A stretch of 64,000 nucleotides of DNA. It comes from Hyphomicrobiales bacterium. GTDB lineage: Bacteria > Pseudomonadota > Alphaproteobacteria > Rhizobiales > Rhizobiaceae. This document shows, in pieces, positions 1 to 10,339 of the stretch. The position numbers and the translations under genes were made by a program. Under the pieces are notes generated by a model. That model saw only the letters and a program-made list of their open reading frames with translations, made no database searches and was not told the origin of the DNA. Each line of letters begins with the position of its first letter. Position 1 is the first letter of the stretch. The stretch is from the NCBI GenBank assembly GCA_900470155.1, contig UBZT01000010.1, positions 186,001 to 250,000 on the forward strand, given 5' to 3'.

Positions 1-73
1 GTCCGCTCCTGGTCGACCCAATCTGCGGACAACTACGGAAGCGGAAGCCATTTTGGATCACGCAGCACCGGTT

Positions 74-883
74 TTAGGCCTGAATTTCAAGCGGCCCCTG
101 ATAGCCCGGCATCTGCCCGGCATCGACACCCATCAGCCGGCAGATCAGACCGGCAATATCTGTTTGAGGCAGCGCCGCGTCCTCGCCCAGGCGAAAGCCG
201 AGCGCATAAAACGGCACATGCGTCTCCTCAGGTGTCGGTCCTGCATGATTGCCGTCGTCGCCCATGCCGTGGTCGGCGGTGATGATCACCTTGTATCCAA
301 GCGCCAGCCAACCGGGCAGATGCCGCGCCAGCAGGTCGCCTTGAACGCGCGCGGCATTGCGATAACCGACGCTGTCGCCGCCATGGCGGTGGCCGGCATC
401 ATCGACATTCATCGGATGCAGCAGCAGGAAATCGGGACTTTGGCTGGAGATCAGCCAGTCGGCATCGGCAAACAGATGGCTGTCGGGATAGTGGTCGTCC
501 CAATAGAAGACGCCATGCGTGATATCACCGCCGCCATTCACCAGGATACGGTCGCGATGCCGATCGAACGGGCAGGAGACATAAAGCTCCGACACCCAGT
601 GATAGGCGGCGGCAGCCGTGACCTTGTCGGAAGCCCGACAGCGGGCAAACAGATTGTCGCCCTCAGAACGCCGCACCACGCCATTGCTGACGATGCCATG
701 CTCCACCGGACGCCGCCCGGTCAACAGCGTCTCATAGAGTGGCCGCGACATCGCCGGCAGTTCGCAGGTCAGCCTGCGCACCTCCGCCATGCCCGCCTGC
801 ACCAGGCCTTCCATATATCCGAGACAGCTACGGGCTGCGTCATAGCGCAAGCCATCGAGAACGATGAGGATCACTTTTGTCAT
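74..883 (-). CDS. alkaline-phosphatase-superfamily phosphodiesterase
   Basis: The 269-residue product starts MTKVILIVLDGLRYDAARS, the metal-binding N-terminal motif of the type I phosphodiesterase/nucleotide pyrophosphatase branch of the alkaline phosphatase superfamily. The Thr of TLLTGRRPVEHGIVSNG (about residues 52-68) is in the nucleophile position. Further metal-ligand motifs follow: NVDDAGHRHGG and ITADHGMGDDGNHAG. There is no signal peptide, so it is probably cytoplasmic. I chose the ATG at 883 because the family motif begins there; an upstream in-frame extension lacks family character. It lies 111 bp downstream of the GH42 gene on the same strand and may be the last gene of the galactoside operon. 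The substrate cannot be told from sequence. Confidence 0.85.
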   Translation of the reverse strand: MTKVILIVLDGLRYDAARSCLGYMEGLVQAGMAEVRRLTCELPAMSRPLYETLLTGRRPVEHGIVSNGVVRRSEGDNLFARCRASDKVTAAAAYHWVSELYVSCPFDRHRDRILVNGGGDITHGVFYWDDHYPDSHLFADADWLISSQSPDFLLLHPMNVDDAGHRHGGDSVGYRNAARVQGDLLARHLPGWLALGYKVIITADHGMGDDGNHAGPTPEETHVPFYALGFRLGEDAALPQTDIAGLICRLMGVDAGQMPGYQGPLEIQA

Positions 884-994
884 GGCGCGCAACTTGCCAT
901 GACCCGCCGCGAAGGCAAGGGCCAAAATCAACGAGGGGCGCCCGTGGCGCCCCTCGCATGACCTTCGATCTGAACCGCTGTCTGACGCCAGCAA

Positions 995-2923
995 CTAGCG
1001 CCAGGCGACTACCGCCTGTGGCTTCAGAACGGCCTCGCCGAGCGCAAGCCTTGCGCCGGCGGGAACTGCCCAGTCCTCGGTGCCGTAGTTGAAGGCAAAG
1101 GTGAGGTCGCCGCGACGACGGATGCGGATGTGATCCGGCACCGGCATCGTCCGAAGACCGGCCTTTTCCGCGACAAGCGTCAGAACGCTTGCCAGCAAGG
1201 TCTCGTCGGCCCAGCAGGCGAGATAGAGCATCCGGTCTTTCTCGGTCAGCGCCGGATCGCCATTGGCAAAGCGCGCGAGGACCGTGGCGGACGTCTCCAG
1301 ATATTCCCGCCAGCGGATACCGGCACCCGAGACGGAGCCGGACACTGCGTCGGACAGCCCCGGCCGAAGGGTCGAGACCTGGATGACCCTGTTGCCGGTC
1401 TGTTCACCGAGCGGCCCCGGCGGCAGGTTTGTCGGAATGACGAAATTGCGATCGCGCGAACCGGTGCGTGCCCCGATCAGCACATGGCCGGTCGCCTTTT
1501 CCAGCGCCGACTGGGTCGCCGTATCGACCTCGGTCATGCAAGGAACGACGACCAGTGCATAGCCCTCCAGCGACGCGCCCGGACGGACGAAATCGATATC
1601 GAGACCGAGACGGCGCAGGCCCTCGTACCAGCGGAAACACAGTTCCTCGTAGCGGAAGTCCTTGCCCTGCGGCTGGATCATCGTCGACCAGTAGCTCTGG
1701 TAGTCGAAGACCAATGCGACAGATGCCTTATCCGTCTCCGGCAACGGCCCGAGCGCCTTCAGCTCTTCGGCCACCTGCCGCGCCTCGATGCCGCCCGGCG
1801 ACAGCTCGTCGAGGCCCGCCAGATTGAGACCGGCATGCATCTGCTCCTGCGCGAACGGTGCCTGGCGCCAGCGGAAGTAACTCACGACGTCGGCCCCATG
1901 CGCCAGCGCTTCAAAGGTCCACAGCCGCACCATGCCGGGCTTCGGCACCGGGTTCCACGGCGCCCAGTTGACCGGTCCCGGCTGCTGCTCCATTACCCAG
2001 AAACGGCCCTTGCCGACAGCGCGGTAGAGATCGTGGTGATAGGGTGCAATATCCGGATGCGAGGTTTCCGCCCAGCGATTGCGCTCGGCTTCCGAGAACG
2101 GAAACTTCTCGACGAAACCGATCGGATAGCTGTCCCAGGACGCAAGATCGAGATTGTCGCCGACCTTGAAGTGGTCGAAATCCGAAACGAAGCCCATGAA
2201 ATTATGGGTGATCCAGCGCTCCGGCGAATGCTTGCGGATGATCTCGCACTGCATCTTGTCATAGGCCGCGACCTGGTCCGACTGGAAGCGCCAGAAGTCG
2301 AGCCTTGTGGCCGGATTGGGCTCCGTCACCGTCAGGTTCGGCAGCATGACCTCGTCGAAGCTCTTAAGCTCCATCGACCAGAATACCGAGCCCCAGGCCT
2401 CGTTGAGCTGGTCGGTCGACTGGTAGCGCAGGCGCAGCCAGCGCTTGAAGCTTTTCAGGTCTTCAGTCCCCCAGGACACCGTCGTGTCGTGACAGCCATA
2501 TTCATTGTCCGTCTGCCAGCCGACCAGCCCCGGATGCTTGCCATAGCGCGCGGCCACGATCTCGACGATGCGTGCGCTCTCGCGCCACCAGGTCTCCGAC
2601 GAAAACGTATAGTGCCGGCGCGAACCGAAACCGCGCACTTTGCCGTCTTCATCATAGGGCAGGATATCGGGATGCTTGTCGACCAGCCATTTCGGCGGCG
2701 TTGCCGTTGGTGTGCCGAGCACGATCTTCAGGCCGGCCTTGGTCAGGATATCCATCGACCGGTCGAGCCAGCCGAAATCGAATGTGTCGCGCGCGGGCTC
2801 AAGCCGCGACCAGGCGAACTCGCCGATGCGCACGAAGGAGATGCCGAGTTCGACCATGCGCCGGGCATCTTCGGCCCAGCGTGCTTCGTCCCAGTGCTCC
2901 GGATAATAACATACGCCCAGCAT
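995..2923 (-). CDS. GH42 beta-galactosidase
   Basis: This 642-residue glycoside hydrolase family 42 enzyme removes terminal beta-galactosyl units from small oligosaccharides in the cytoplasm. The start [11 protein letters not shown] and a TIM barrel with VRIGEFAWSRLEP are typical. The acid/base is Glu141 in TDNEYGC and the nucleophile is Glu312 in VMEQQPGPVNW. Length matches the family (about 650-690), and there is no signal peptide. The start overlaps the stop of the upstream ABC ATPase gene by one base (TAATG), which indicates translational coupling. Its place beside a GH36 alpha-galactosidase and a sugar importer suggests that imported mixed galacto-oligosaccharides are cleaved intracellularly. 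Confidence 0.93.
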   Translation of the reverse strand: MLGVCYYPEHWDEARWAEDARRMVELGISFVRIGEFAWSRLEPARDTFDFGWLDRSMDILTKAGLKIVLGTPTATPPKWLVDKHPDILPYDEDGKVRGFGSRRHYTFSSETWWRESARIVEIVAARYGKHPGLVGWQTDNEYGCHDTTVSWGTEDLKSFKRWLRLRYQSTDQLNEAWGSVFWSMELKSFDEVMLPNLTVTEPNPATRLDFWRFQSDQVAAYDKMQCEIIRKHSPERWITHNFMGFVSDFDHFKVGDNLDLASWDSYPIGFVEKFPFSEAERNRWAETSHPDIAPYHHDLYRAVGKGRFWVMEQQPGPVNWAPWNPVPKPGMVRLWTFEALAHGADVVSYFRWRQAPFAQEQMHAGLNLAGLDELSPGGIEARQVAEELKALGPLPETDKASVALVFDYQSYWSTMIQPQGKDFRYEELCFRWYEGLRRLGLDIDFVRPGASLEGYALVVVPCMTEVDTATQSALEKATGHVLIGARTGSRDRNFVIPTNLPPGPLGEQTGNRVIQVSTLRPGLSDAVSGSVSGAGIRWREYLETSATVLARFANGDPALTEKDRMLYLACWADETLLASVLTLVAEKAGLRTMPVPDHIRIRRRGDLTFAFNYGTEDWAVPAGARLALGEAVLKPQAVVAWR

Positions 2924-4017
2924 TATCGCGTCAGGTCCCCGTTGATGACGGCCATGCCATCCTTGTTGAACAGATGGCAGGCCTTGGCGTTGATGCCGAT
3001 CTTCAGCCTGTCGCCCGGTTTTTCGCGTGCAAGCCCATCGGCCTTCAGCGACAGTTCCGATCCATCGGCCAGCGTGACGAAGAACAGCGTCTCGGAGCCG
3101 AGATATTCGGCAAGGTTCACCGTGCTTTCGAGCACGACATCACCCTTGCCCGTCGCGTCGATATGCTCTGGCCGGATGCCGAAGGTCATCTCGCCAACCG
3201 CCGCTTTTCCATCCCCGGCCATTGTCAGGGACACGCCGCCCGGCAGGGCAACGCTGAGATTGCCGCCTTCGGCCGCAGTGACCTGCACCTTCAGGAAGTT
3301 CATCTTCGGCGAGCCGATGAAACCGGCAACGAAGAGATTGTTCGGCCGATGGTAGAGCTCGAGCGGCGAGCCGACCTGCTCGATCTTGCCGGCCGACAGC
3401 ACGACGATCTTGTCGGCCATGGTCATCGCCTCGACCTGGTCATGCGTGACATAGATCATCGTCGACTTCAGGTCCTGGTGCAGCTTCGACAACTCGCCGC
3501 GCATCTGCACGCGCAGCGCCGCATCGAGATTGGACAGCGGCTCGTCGAACAGGAAGACTTCCGGATTGCGCACGATCGCACGGCCGATCGCCACGCGCTG
3601 GCGCTGACCACCCGAAAGCTGACCGGGCTTGCGCGCAAGCAGCGGTTCGAGCTGCAGCATCTTGGCCGCAACCGCAGTCCGCTCACTGATCATCTCCTTC
3701 GAGTGACCGGTCATGCGCAGACCAAAGCCGATGTTTTCGGCCACCGTCATATGCGGATAAAGCGCATAGGACTGGAACACCATGGCCACGCCACGCTCGG
3801 ACGGGCCGACCTTGGTCATGTCCTGGCCGCCGATCGCCAACGCGCCGGAGGTGATGTCCTCAAGGCCGGCAATCATCCTGAGCAGCGTGGACTTGCCGCA
3901 GCCGGACGGGCCGACAAAGACGCAGAACTCGCCATCCTCGACGTCGAGATCGACTCCCTTGATGACGCTGAGCGCGCCGAACTGTTTCTTGACGTCGCGC
4001 AGGCGCACATCAGCCAT
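2923..4017 (-). CDS. sugar ABC transporter ATPase, MalK/UgpC type
   Basis: The 364-residue ATPase energises the galactoside importer. Walker A is GPSGCGKST (about residues 37-45), the signature is [14 protein letters not shown], Walker B is [13 protein letters not shown], and the switch histidine is in [11 protein letters not shown]. The C-terminal third is the MalK-type OB-fold regulatory region ([10 protein letters not shown]). The start at 4017 overlaps the end of the alpha-galactosidase gene by 8 bases, and the stop overlaps the GH42 start. It is probably peripheral on the inner membrane, bound to the two permeases encoded upstream in the same operon. Confidence 0.95.
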   Translation of the reverse strand: MADVRLRDVKKQFGALSVIKGVDLDVEDGEFCVFVGPSGCGKSTLLRMIAGLEDITSGALAIGGQDMTKVGPSERGVAMVFQSYALYPHMTVAENIGFGLRMTGHSKEMISERTAVAAKMLQLEPLLARKPGQLSGGQRQRVAIGRAIVRNPEVFLFDEPLSNLDAALRVQMRGELSKLHQDLKSTMIYVTHDQVEAMTMADKIVVLSAGKIEQVGSPLELYHRPNNLFVAGFIGSPKMNFLKVQVTAAEGGNLSVALPGGVSLTMAGDGKAAVGEMTFGIRPEHIDATGKGDVVLESTVNLAEYLGSETLFFVTLADGSELSLKADGLAREKPGDRLKIGINAKACHLFNKDGMAVINGDLTR

Positions 4018-6133
4018 GGGTCTTGCCTCCCTTTGAAGGAATGAGTTCGAGGAGCAGCGCGCTTTCCGGCATCAGCATCGGCAGCGGCAGGCCGGCAAGG
4101 CCGGTGCTCGACAACTGAAAGCTGATCTCGCCAGCCAGCAGTTTTTTCTGCCCCTCGGAGATACGGATGAATTGCGGCGCGGCCGGCAGCACATTGGCGA
4201 TCCGCCACGTGCCACCGAGCTCCGTGATACTGTCGGGCAGCCTGAGCGGTGCCGGCTGCTCGCCGACCATCTGCGGCCCCTGCGCTACGATCACGACGAT
4301 CTTCTCGGCGCTGGCGGCACCCCAGGCATAACGTCCGTCGATCGGCTCCAGCCGGAACGCGGCGCCCGGCGCATGCAACAGGCCGCGCAACCGCTTGTAG
4401 GCCTCGATATAGACCTTGAGCTCGCCGCGTTCTTCGTCCGCTAGTTCCAGCGGGTTGAGCTCAACGCCGAGATGATAGGCGATCGCGACCAGCGCCCGGA
4501 ACGACAGTGCATGGCGCCGGCCGGTCTGGTGGTTCGGCGAGGCCGAGATATGGCTTCCGAGAAGTTCCGGCGGCACGAAGACCGAGGCGCCGCGCTGGAT
4601 TTCCAGCCGCTCCAGCGCATCGGTGCAATCCGAGGTCCAGACGCGGTGGGTGCGCGCCAGCGCGCCATAGTCGATGCGGCCGCCACCGGACGCACAGCTT
4701 TCGATCTCGACATTCGGATGTGCCGTGCGGACCCGGTCCATCAACGCATAGACGGCACGCGTCTGCGCGGCGATCTTCGCCTTGCCATCACGCCCGCCCG
4801 CATGGGTGAGGTCGCGATTCATGTCCCATTTCACATAAGACACCGCGTGATTGGCCAGAACCGCATCGATCTTGGCAAACAGATAGTCGGACACTTCCGG
4901 CCGCGTCAGGTCGAGCACCAGCTGGGTGCGCGATTCGAGCAGCGGACGCCCCTCGATCTGCAGCGCCCAGTCCGGATGTGCCTTGTAGAGTTCGGACAGC
5001 GGGTTGACCATTTCGGGCTCGAACCAGATGCCGAACTGCATGCCGAGACCCGTCACATGATCGACCAGCGGGTTCAAGCCATCGGGATACTTGCGCGCAT
5101 CGATGTCCCAGTCGCCGAGACTGGTCGTGTCATTGTCGCGCTTGCCGAACCAGCCGTCGTCGAGCACGAAACGCTCGATGCCAAGCTCGGCCGCGGCCGT
5201 CGCCTGGGCCTTCAGCGAACCCATCTGGTGGTCGAAATAATTGCCTTCCCAGGTGTTCAGCGTCACCGGACGCGGACTCATCCTGCCGCCTGGCCATTGG
5301 GTCAGCTCGTCACGAACGAAGGCGTGGAAATCCTGGCTGTCGGCACCCGCATAGGCAATCGGGCTCTTGTAGCTCTCGCCCGGTTGCAAAACGATCTCGC
5401 CCGGCTCGAACAATTCACCCAGATGCACCAGCCGCTGGCCGTCGTCGGTGCGATCGATGACCATCTGGTGATTGCCGCTCCAGCCGAGCGTCACGCCGAA
5501 GACCTGGGTTTCGCTCTCGATAAACAGCATCGGGAAACGGTCATGCGAGGTCCGGCCGCGCCGGCTTTCCTGGATCCAGGTGCCATTGCCGAGCAATTCG
5601 CGGCGCGTCTGGAACTCGCGGCCCCAGATGCCGGTAAAGCTCATCAACTGCACATCGCCGGCGGGCGCAAGGAAGGTCGCGGCCATGCAGCGGTCGAGCT
5701 GGTAATCGCCATCGCCCAGATTGGTCAGTTCCGTCGCCATCGAGATCAGGCCGGACGCATGGGCGGAGAGCGCAATGGTGATGCCGAGCTTTGCCACCAT
5801 GTCGGCGCCGTTCAAAACGGTGCGGTTGCCGTCGCGCTCGACCGACCAGCCGCCGAACTGCGCGACGAAATCGCGCCCTGCCCGATGCCCTGAAATTGCT
5901 GGCCAGCCGAAGAAGCCCATGCCGCCGGTTGGCAGCAAAACCGATGTCGGCACGGCGATATCCATACCGTTCACGCGGCTGGAACGTTCGATGTCGAACA
6001 GCGGATCGACCTCGACCGGGACCGTGCCGAAGGATAGGATTTCCGGCATGCCAAGATCAGGCAGGCGCAGGCTGAGCGCAAGCTGGCCAGAGTCAACTGT
6101 GACAATTTCATCGACGGTTACGATTTCACTCAT
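4010..6133 (-). CDS. GH36 alpha-galactosidase
   Basis: This 707-residue family 36 alpha-galactosidase releases alpha-galactose from melibiose- or raffinose-type sugars. The barrel motifs are [12 protein letters not shown] (about 322-333), the nucleophile Asp437 in [18 protein letters not shown] (about 478-488), and the acid/base Asp in [17 protein letters not shown] (Asp502 is the likely one). An N-terminal beta-supersandwich domain precedes them. There is no signal sequence, so it acts on imported sugar. I chose the ATG at 6133 because it forms an ATGA overlap with the permease stop. A longer frame that runs back to 6697 is only an out-of-frame shadow of the permease gene. Confidence 0.95.
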   Translation of the reverse strand: MSEIVTVDEIVTVDSGQLALSLRLPDLGMPEILSFGTVPVEVDPLFDIERSSRVNGMDIAVPTSVLLPTGGMGFFGWPAISGHRAGRDFVAQFGGWSVERDGNRTVLNGADMVAKLGITIALSAHASGLISMATELTNLGDGDYQLDRCMAATFLAPAGDVQLMSFTGIWGREFQTRRELLGNGTWIQESRRGRTSHDRFPMLFIESETQVFGVTLGWSGNHQMVIDRTDDGQRLVHLGELFEPGEIVLQPGESYKSPIAYAGADSQDFHAFVRDELTQWPGGRMSPRPVTLNTWEGNYFDHQMGSLKAQATAAAELGIERFVLDDGWFGKRDNDTTSLGDWDIDARKYPDGLNPLVDHVTGLGMQFGIWFEPEMVNPLSELYKAHPDWALQIEGRPLLESRTQLVLDLTRPEVSDYLFAKIDAVLANHAVSYVKWDMNRDLTHAGGRDGKAKIAAQTRAVYALMDRVRTAHPNVEIESCASGGGRIDYGALARTHRVWTSDCTDALERLEIQRGASVFVPPELLGSHISASPNHQTGRRHALSFRALVAIAYHLGVELNPLELADEERGELKVYIEAYKRLRGLLHAPGAAFRLEPIDGRYAWGAASAEKIVVIVAQGPQMVGEQPAPLRLPDSITELGGTWRIANVLPAAPQFIRISEGQKKLLAGEISFQLSSTGLAGLPLPMLMPESALLLELIPSKGGKTHG

Positions 6134-6981
6134 CCCTTGGTGGCTCCAAGCGTCAGGCCGGCAATGAAATGCCGTTGCATCAGGAAGAACATGGCGACCG
6201 GCGGCAGCGCCGCGACAATCGAGCCGGCGGAAACCAGATGCCAGGCTGCGACCCACTGTCCGTTCAGCGAATAAAGACCCGCAGTCACCGGCATCGCATG
6301 CTGGCCTTGGACCAGCACAGTGGCCCAGAAGTAGTCGTTCCACACGAAAGTGAAGACCAGAACCGAAAGCGCCGCGATTGCCGGCCGCATCAGCGGCAGC
6401 ACGATATGACGGAAGATCCGCCATTCCGACACGCCCTCGACGCGCGCCGATTCGATCAGCGCGAACGGCAGACCCTTGATGAAATTGCGCATGAACAGCG
6501 TGCAGAAACCGGTCTGGAAGGCGACATGAAAGAGCACGAGGCCCATCGTCGTGTCGTAAAGGCCGGCCCTGAGCGTCATATCGCGCACCGGGACCATCAG
6601 AATCTGGAACGGAATGAAATTGCCGGCGACGAACAGGAAGAACAGCACGAGGTTGCTCTTGAACCTGTAGACCGCCAGCGCAAAGCCGGTCAGGCACGAC
6701 AGCGCCACCGCGCCGATCACGGTCGGGATCGTCACCTTGAACGAATTCAGGATGTACCAGCCGATCGGTGAATCGCGGAATACGGCGGTATAGTTCTCAA
6801 CCCCGGCAAAGGCCGACGGAATGCCGAAATAATTGCCGGCCGCCAGGTCGCCCGCCGGGCGCACCGAGGTGATCGCCACCCCGATCAGCGGCAGCAGCCA
6901 GAGAAAGAGCGCCACCGGCAGCAGGATCTTGTAGCCGGTCTGGACGAAGCGCGAGGCTTTTTCGATGGGTGTCGGGAACAT
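6130..6981 (-). CDS. sugar ABC permease, MalG type
   Basis: The 283-residue inner-membrane permease has about six membrane spans. The EAA coupling loop reads ALIESARVEGVSEWRIFRHIVLPLMRPA near residues 180-207, the MalG-type signature for contact with the ATPase. Its start shares one base with the MalF-type permease stop (TGATG), and its stop overlaps the alpha-galactosidase start by four bases. Gene order is therefore binding protein, MalF, MalG, GH36, ATPase, GH42. Confidence 0.93.
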   Translation of the reverse strand: MFPTPIEKASRFVQTGYKILLPVALFLWLLPLIGVAITSVRPAGDLAAGNYFGIPSAFAGVENYTAVFRDSPIGWYILNSFKVTIPTVIGAVALSCLTGFALAVYRFKSNLVLFFLFVAGNFIPFQILMVPVRDMTLRAGLYDTTMGLVLFHVAFQTGFCTLFMRNFIKGLPFALIESARVEGVSEWRIFRHIVLPLMRPAIAALSVLVFTFVWNDYFWATVLVQGQHAMPVTAGLYSLNGQWVAAWHLVSAGSIVAALPPVAMFFLMQRHFIAGLTLGATKG

Positions 6982-7907
6982 CAGGCGTTCCTTTCCTGGC
7001 GCAGCATGCGCACGATGAACAGCGAGATGAAGATCATCATGATCAGGAACAGGACGACGGCGATTGCCGCGCCATAGCCCATGCGGAAACCGTATTCCGA
7101 CAGCGCCTGCTCATACATGAAATAGGACAGCACCTGGCTGGAACCGTAGGGACCGCCGGCAGTCATGACCGAGACGAGGTCGAAGGAACGCAGCGAGCCG
7201 ATCACGGTCACCACCATGGCGATGAAGGTTGCCGGTCCGAGCTGCGGCAGGATGATGTTCCACAAAAGCTTGACGCCCTTGGCCCCGTCCATGCGGGCGG
7301 CTTCCACCTGCTCGGAATTGATATTGTTGAGACCCGTTAGATAGAGGATCATGCAATAGGCCGTCTGTGGCCAGAGACCGGCAACGATGATGCCGTAGGT
7401 GACGAAACGCTCGTCGGCCAGCACGGCGATCTGCTCGCCCGTCAGCCATTCCGTCAGCTTGGAAAACAGGCCGAAATCCGGCGCATAGAACCAGGTGAAC
7501 ATCAGGCCGACTACGACCTGGCTGATCACGAAGGGAAAGAAAAACAGCGACTTGTAGAGCCGGATGCCGGTGACCGTCTGGTTGAGGAACAGGGCGGCCG
7601 CAAGACCCGCCGGGATCGACAGCAGATAGAGTACCAGCCAGATCAGGTTGTTCTTCAGGGCGACATAGAACGTATCGTCATCAAGCAGTTCGACATAGTT
7701 GCCGAAGCCGATCCAGACCTGTTCACCCAGCCCGTCCCAGTCGTGGAAGCTGATCCAGATCGACTGGAAGATCGGCACCAGGACATAGATCATGAACATC
7801 AGCATGCCCGGCGCGAGAAACAGCCAGGGCGCAAGCTTCTGCTGGTTCTTCTTCCAGAAGCTGGATGAGGGCCTGACACTGGACTGGGGGGAGACGGCGT
7901 TGTTCAC
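6981..7907 (-). CDS. sugar ABC permease, MalF type
   Basis: This six-span permease (about 308 residues) is of the MalF/UgpA type. Its first helix is in LAPWLFLAPGMLMFMIYVLVP and its EAA loop contains QVEAARMDGAKGVKLLWNIILP. I chose the GTG at 7905-7907 because an AAAGGTG ribosome-binding sequence lies at proper spacing; another in-frame GTG at 7971-7973 would add 22 residues but has a poorer upstream sequence. About 90 bp separate it from the binding-protein gene, enough for differential expression. Confidence 0.9.
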   Translation of the reverse strand: MNNAVSPQSSVRPSSSFWKKNQQKLAPWLFLAPGMLMFMIYVLVPIFQSIWISFHDWDGLGEQVWIGFGNYVELLDDDTFYVALKNNLIWLVLYLLSIPAGLAAALFLNQTVTGIRLYKSLFFFPFVISQVVVGLMFTWFYAPDFGLFSKLTEWLTGEQIAVLADERFVTYGIIVAGLWPQTAYCMILYLTGLNNINSEQVEAARMDGAKGVKLLWNIILPQLGPATFIAMVVTVIGSLRSFDLVSVMTAGGPYGSSQVLSYFMYEQALSEYGFRMGYGAAIAVVLFLIMMIFISLFIVRMLRQERNA

Positions 7908-7996
7908 GGCGGCACCTTTGGAAACGGGAAGGGAATGGCAACCGGATGCCGAAGACAACGAGGTCGACGGCACCCGGTGCGGGAGGACCTTGGTCC

Positions 7997-9229
7997 TTAT
8001 TTGTAGACGCGGGCGCGAACCTTTTCGAGCCGCTCTAGAATGCGGTCGAGATTGTCGGGCTTGACCATGAATTCCTGGAAGCCTTCCATGCCGGCCTTGG
8101 CCATTTCGGCCTGGGCATCACGGTCATAGAACTGTGCCAGCGCATGGGCATTGGACAGCATGGTGAAGCCGGCGTCGAGGAACACGTCCTTCGGCTTTTC
8201 GGCGGTATTGTTCACCGGCAGCTGGCCGAGCGTCGCGTTCATCTTGGTCTGAGCCGCTGGAGACGCGAGATAGGCCAGAAATTTCCTGGCATCTTCCTTG
8301 TTCTTCGCACCCGATGGGATGTGGAACGTATCGGTCGGAGCCTCTTCAGCCACCGGAACGCCGGGGGTGATTTCCGGGAACTGCAGGAAGCCGATCTGCT
8401 CTTCCTTCAGGCCGCCTTCCTTGAAGGTGGCGACGGCGAAATTGCCCATCAGATACATGGCAGCCTTGCCCTGCACCAGTTGCGGCACGGCATCCTGCCA
8501 GTCGATGGCGGCATGGTTGGCGATGAAGTAGTCCGCCTTGACCAGCTCGCCCCACTTTTCGAACACGGCCTTCACGCGCGGATCGGTGTAGGGAACCTTG
8601 CCCGACGTCAGCTCCATGTGGAACTCGTAGCCGTTGACTCGCAGGTTCAGATAATCGAACCAACCGCCGGTCGGCCACAAGGCCTTTGTACCGATTGTGA
8701 ACGGCGTCACGCCGGCAGCTTTCAGCTTTTCCGAGGCAGCCAGCAGCTCGGCCCAGGTCTTTGGCGGGGTAATGCCCTGCTCAGCGAAGATATCCTTACG
8801 GTAGTAGATGCCCCACTGGTAATAGGTATAGGGCATGCCCCACTTCTTGCCGTCGATGGTCATCGACGGCGCCGACGACTTCAGCTGCTCATCAAGGCCA
8901 TTGGCCGTCCAGACATCGGTGACGTCCTCGAACAGGCCAGCCTTGACGAAGGGCTCCATACGATTGCCGGCATACCAGGCAACGACGTCAGGTGCATCGG
9001 CGGTCAGGAAGTTGCGGATTGCCGACTTGTAGCCTTCGTGGTCGAAATTGTTCCACTTGACCGTCACATCCGGATTGGCCTTCTGGAAGTCGGCGATCAG
9101 CTCTTCCATCGCCTTTTTCGGCACCGGATCGGAATGGTCGGAATTGATGGTGATTTCGCCGGCAAATGCGGCAGTCGAGAACAGCGCTACGGAGAGCGCG
9201 AGCCCGCTCAGGCTCTTGAAAAGGGTCAT
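7997..9229 (-). CDS. ABC sugar-binding periplasmic protein
   Basis: The 410-residue cluster-1 (MalE-like) solute-binding protein opens with MTLFKSLSGLALSVALFSTAAFAG, a Sec signal peptide cleaved after AFA near residue 23. The start at 9229 is preceded by a strong GGAGGAAAA ribosome-binding site; the frame upstream of it is non-coding leader. It is the first gene of the galactoside import and hydrolysis operon, consistent with high periplasmic demand. The presence of both alpha- and beta-galactosidases downstream suggests galacto-oligosaccharides as ligand. Confidence 0.94.
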   Translation of the reverse strand: MTLFKSLSGLALSVALFSTAAFAGEITINSDHSDPVPKKAMEELIADFQKANPDVTVKWNNFDHEGYKSAIRNFLTADAPDVVAWYAGNRMEPFVKAGLFEDVTDVWTANGLDEQLKSSAPSMTIDGKKWGMPYTYYQWGIYYRKDIFAEQGITPPKTWAELLAASEKLKAAGVTPFTIGTKALWPTGGWFDYLNLRVNGYEFHMELTSGKVPYTDPRVKAVFEKWGELVKADYFIANHAAIDWQDAVPQLVQGKAAMYLMGNFAVATFKEGGLKEEQIGFLQFPEITPGVPVAEEAPTDTFHIPSGAKNKEDARKFLAYLASPAAQTKMNATLGQLPVNNTAEKPKDVFLDAGFTMLSNAHALAQFYDRDAQAEMAKAGMEGFQEFMVKPDNLDRILERLEKVRARVYK

Positions 9230-9380
9230 GTTTTCCTCCCTATGACCGGTATGCATCGCATATCGCAGAGCTGGTGCGATCCGGATCCCACCGGACATGC
9301 ATGTCAGCTCACCTTGATCATCAGGCGCAAAGCCGTAATAATCTACCGACTTTTGACATAACTTCTCCGGGATCCTAAGC

Positions 9381-10304
9381 ATGATGCCTCTGCAACCTGT
9401 TGTTCAGGACGAATCTGTCCCGGTCCATCCCGACCACGACCCGCGTCATCCGCTGGTCATCTTCGGCGACCATCGATTTTGCGCCGGCGAAGCCCTCCTC
9501 GTCCAGCGCATGGCGGGACCGCATATGCACAGCCAGATCGAACTCAATTTCGTTCTGGACGGCCATATGACCTACTGGTTCGACGGCCGCGAATTGACCG
9601 TCGGCAAAGGCCGCCTCTGCCTGTTCTGGGGCATGATCCCGCACCAGGTGATCGATCGCGCGGAGGGAACCCGCTTCATCTGCCTTTATGTGCCGATGTC
9701 CTTCTTCCTCGGCCTCGCCAACCTGACCCGCTTTCGCGACGCGGTGTTTCGCGGCGCGATGATCGAGGCGACCGAACTTCGCCCCTATGACCGCGACATC
9801 TTCCAGCGTTGGCGCGAGGAGCTTCTGTCCGGCGACGAGGGCCTCAGCGAAATCGTCCGCAACGAACTGACCGCCCGCGTCCTTCGCATCGAGCGCGACG
9901 GATGGCGCGACCTGCGCGAGGAAGGCTCGGCAATTGCCAGCCTCGGCCATAGCGACAGCGAGCGGGTGGAAAACGTCGAGCGTATGCTGCGCTATATTGC
10001 CGAGCACGCGCTGGATGAAATCTCGGCCGAAGACGTCGGCCGCGATGCCGGCCTTCACCCCAATTATGCGATGTCCGTCTTCAAACGCGCCGTCGGTTTG
10101 ACGATCAACCAGGCAATCGTCCGCCATCGCCTCGATACGGCCCAGTCACTGCTGATCGCAACCGACCTGTCGATCACCGACGTCTCCTTCGAATCCGGCT
10201 TCGGCTCGGTTTCGCGCTTCTACGAAGCATTCAGCGATCGCTTCCGTGAGAAGCCGACGGCCTTCCGCAAGCGTATGCGATCCAAGGGCGGTGCGCCGAC
10301 GTGA
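9381..10304 (+). CDS. AraC-family regulator of the galactoside operon
   Basis: The 307-residue protein has an N-terminal cupin sensor (PHMHSQIELNFVLDGHMTYWFDGRELTVGKG, about residues 45-75) and two C-terminal AraC helix-turn-helices (about 200-295), including AEDVGRDAGLHPNYAMSVFKRAVG and ITDVSFESGFGSVSRFYEAF. It is divergent from the binding-protein gene with a 151 bp shared intergenic region, the usual arrangement for a MelR-type activator responding to imported sugar. The regulatory target is inferred from position. Confidence 0.93.
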   Translation: MMPLQPVVQDESVPVHPDHDPRHPLVIFGDHRFCAGEALLVQRMAGPHMHSQIELNFVLDGHMTYWFDGRELTVGKGRLCLFWGMIPHQVIDRAEGTRFICLYVPMSFFLGLANLTRFRDAVFRGAMIEATELRPYDRDIFQRWREELLSGDEGLSEIVRNELTARVLRIERDGWRDLREEGSAIASLGHSDSERVENVERMLRYIAEHALDEISAEDVGRDAGLHPNYAMSVFKRAVGLTINQAIVRHRLDTAQSLLIATDLSITDVSFESGFGSVSRFYEAFSDRFREKPTAFRKRMRSKGGAPT

Positions 10305-10339
10305 GACGATCGGTCGTAGGATGACGTCATGACAGCGCG

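Noticed and set aside
1130..3355. Long plus-strand open frame antisense to the GH42 and ATPase genes
   Set aside because: It is a high-G+C shadow of real genes: Arg/Pro-rich, with no domain and no ribosome-binding site.
10322..10329. Perfect palindrome TGACGTCA between convergent genes
   Set aside because: An 8 bp palindrome is common by chance, and its position between two gene ends gives it no clear role.
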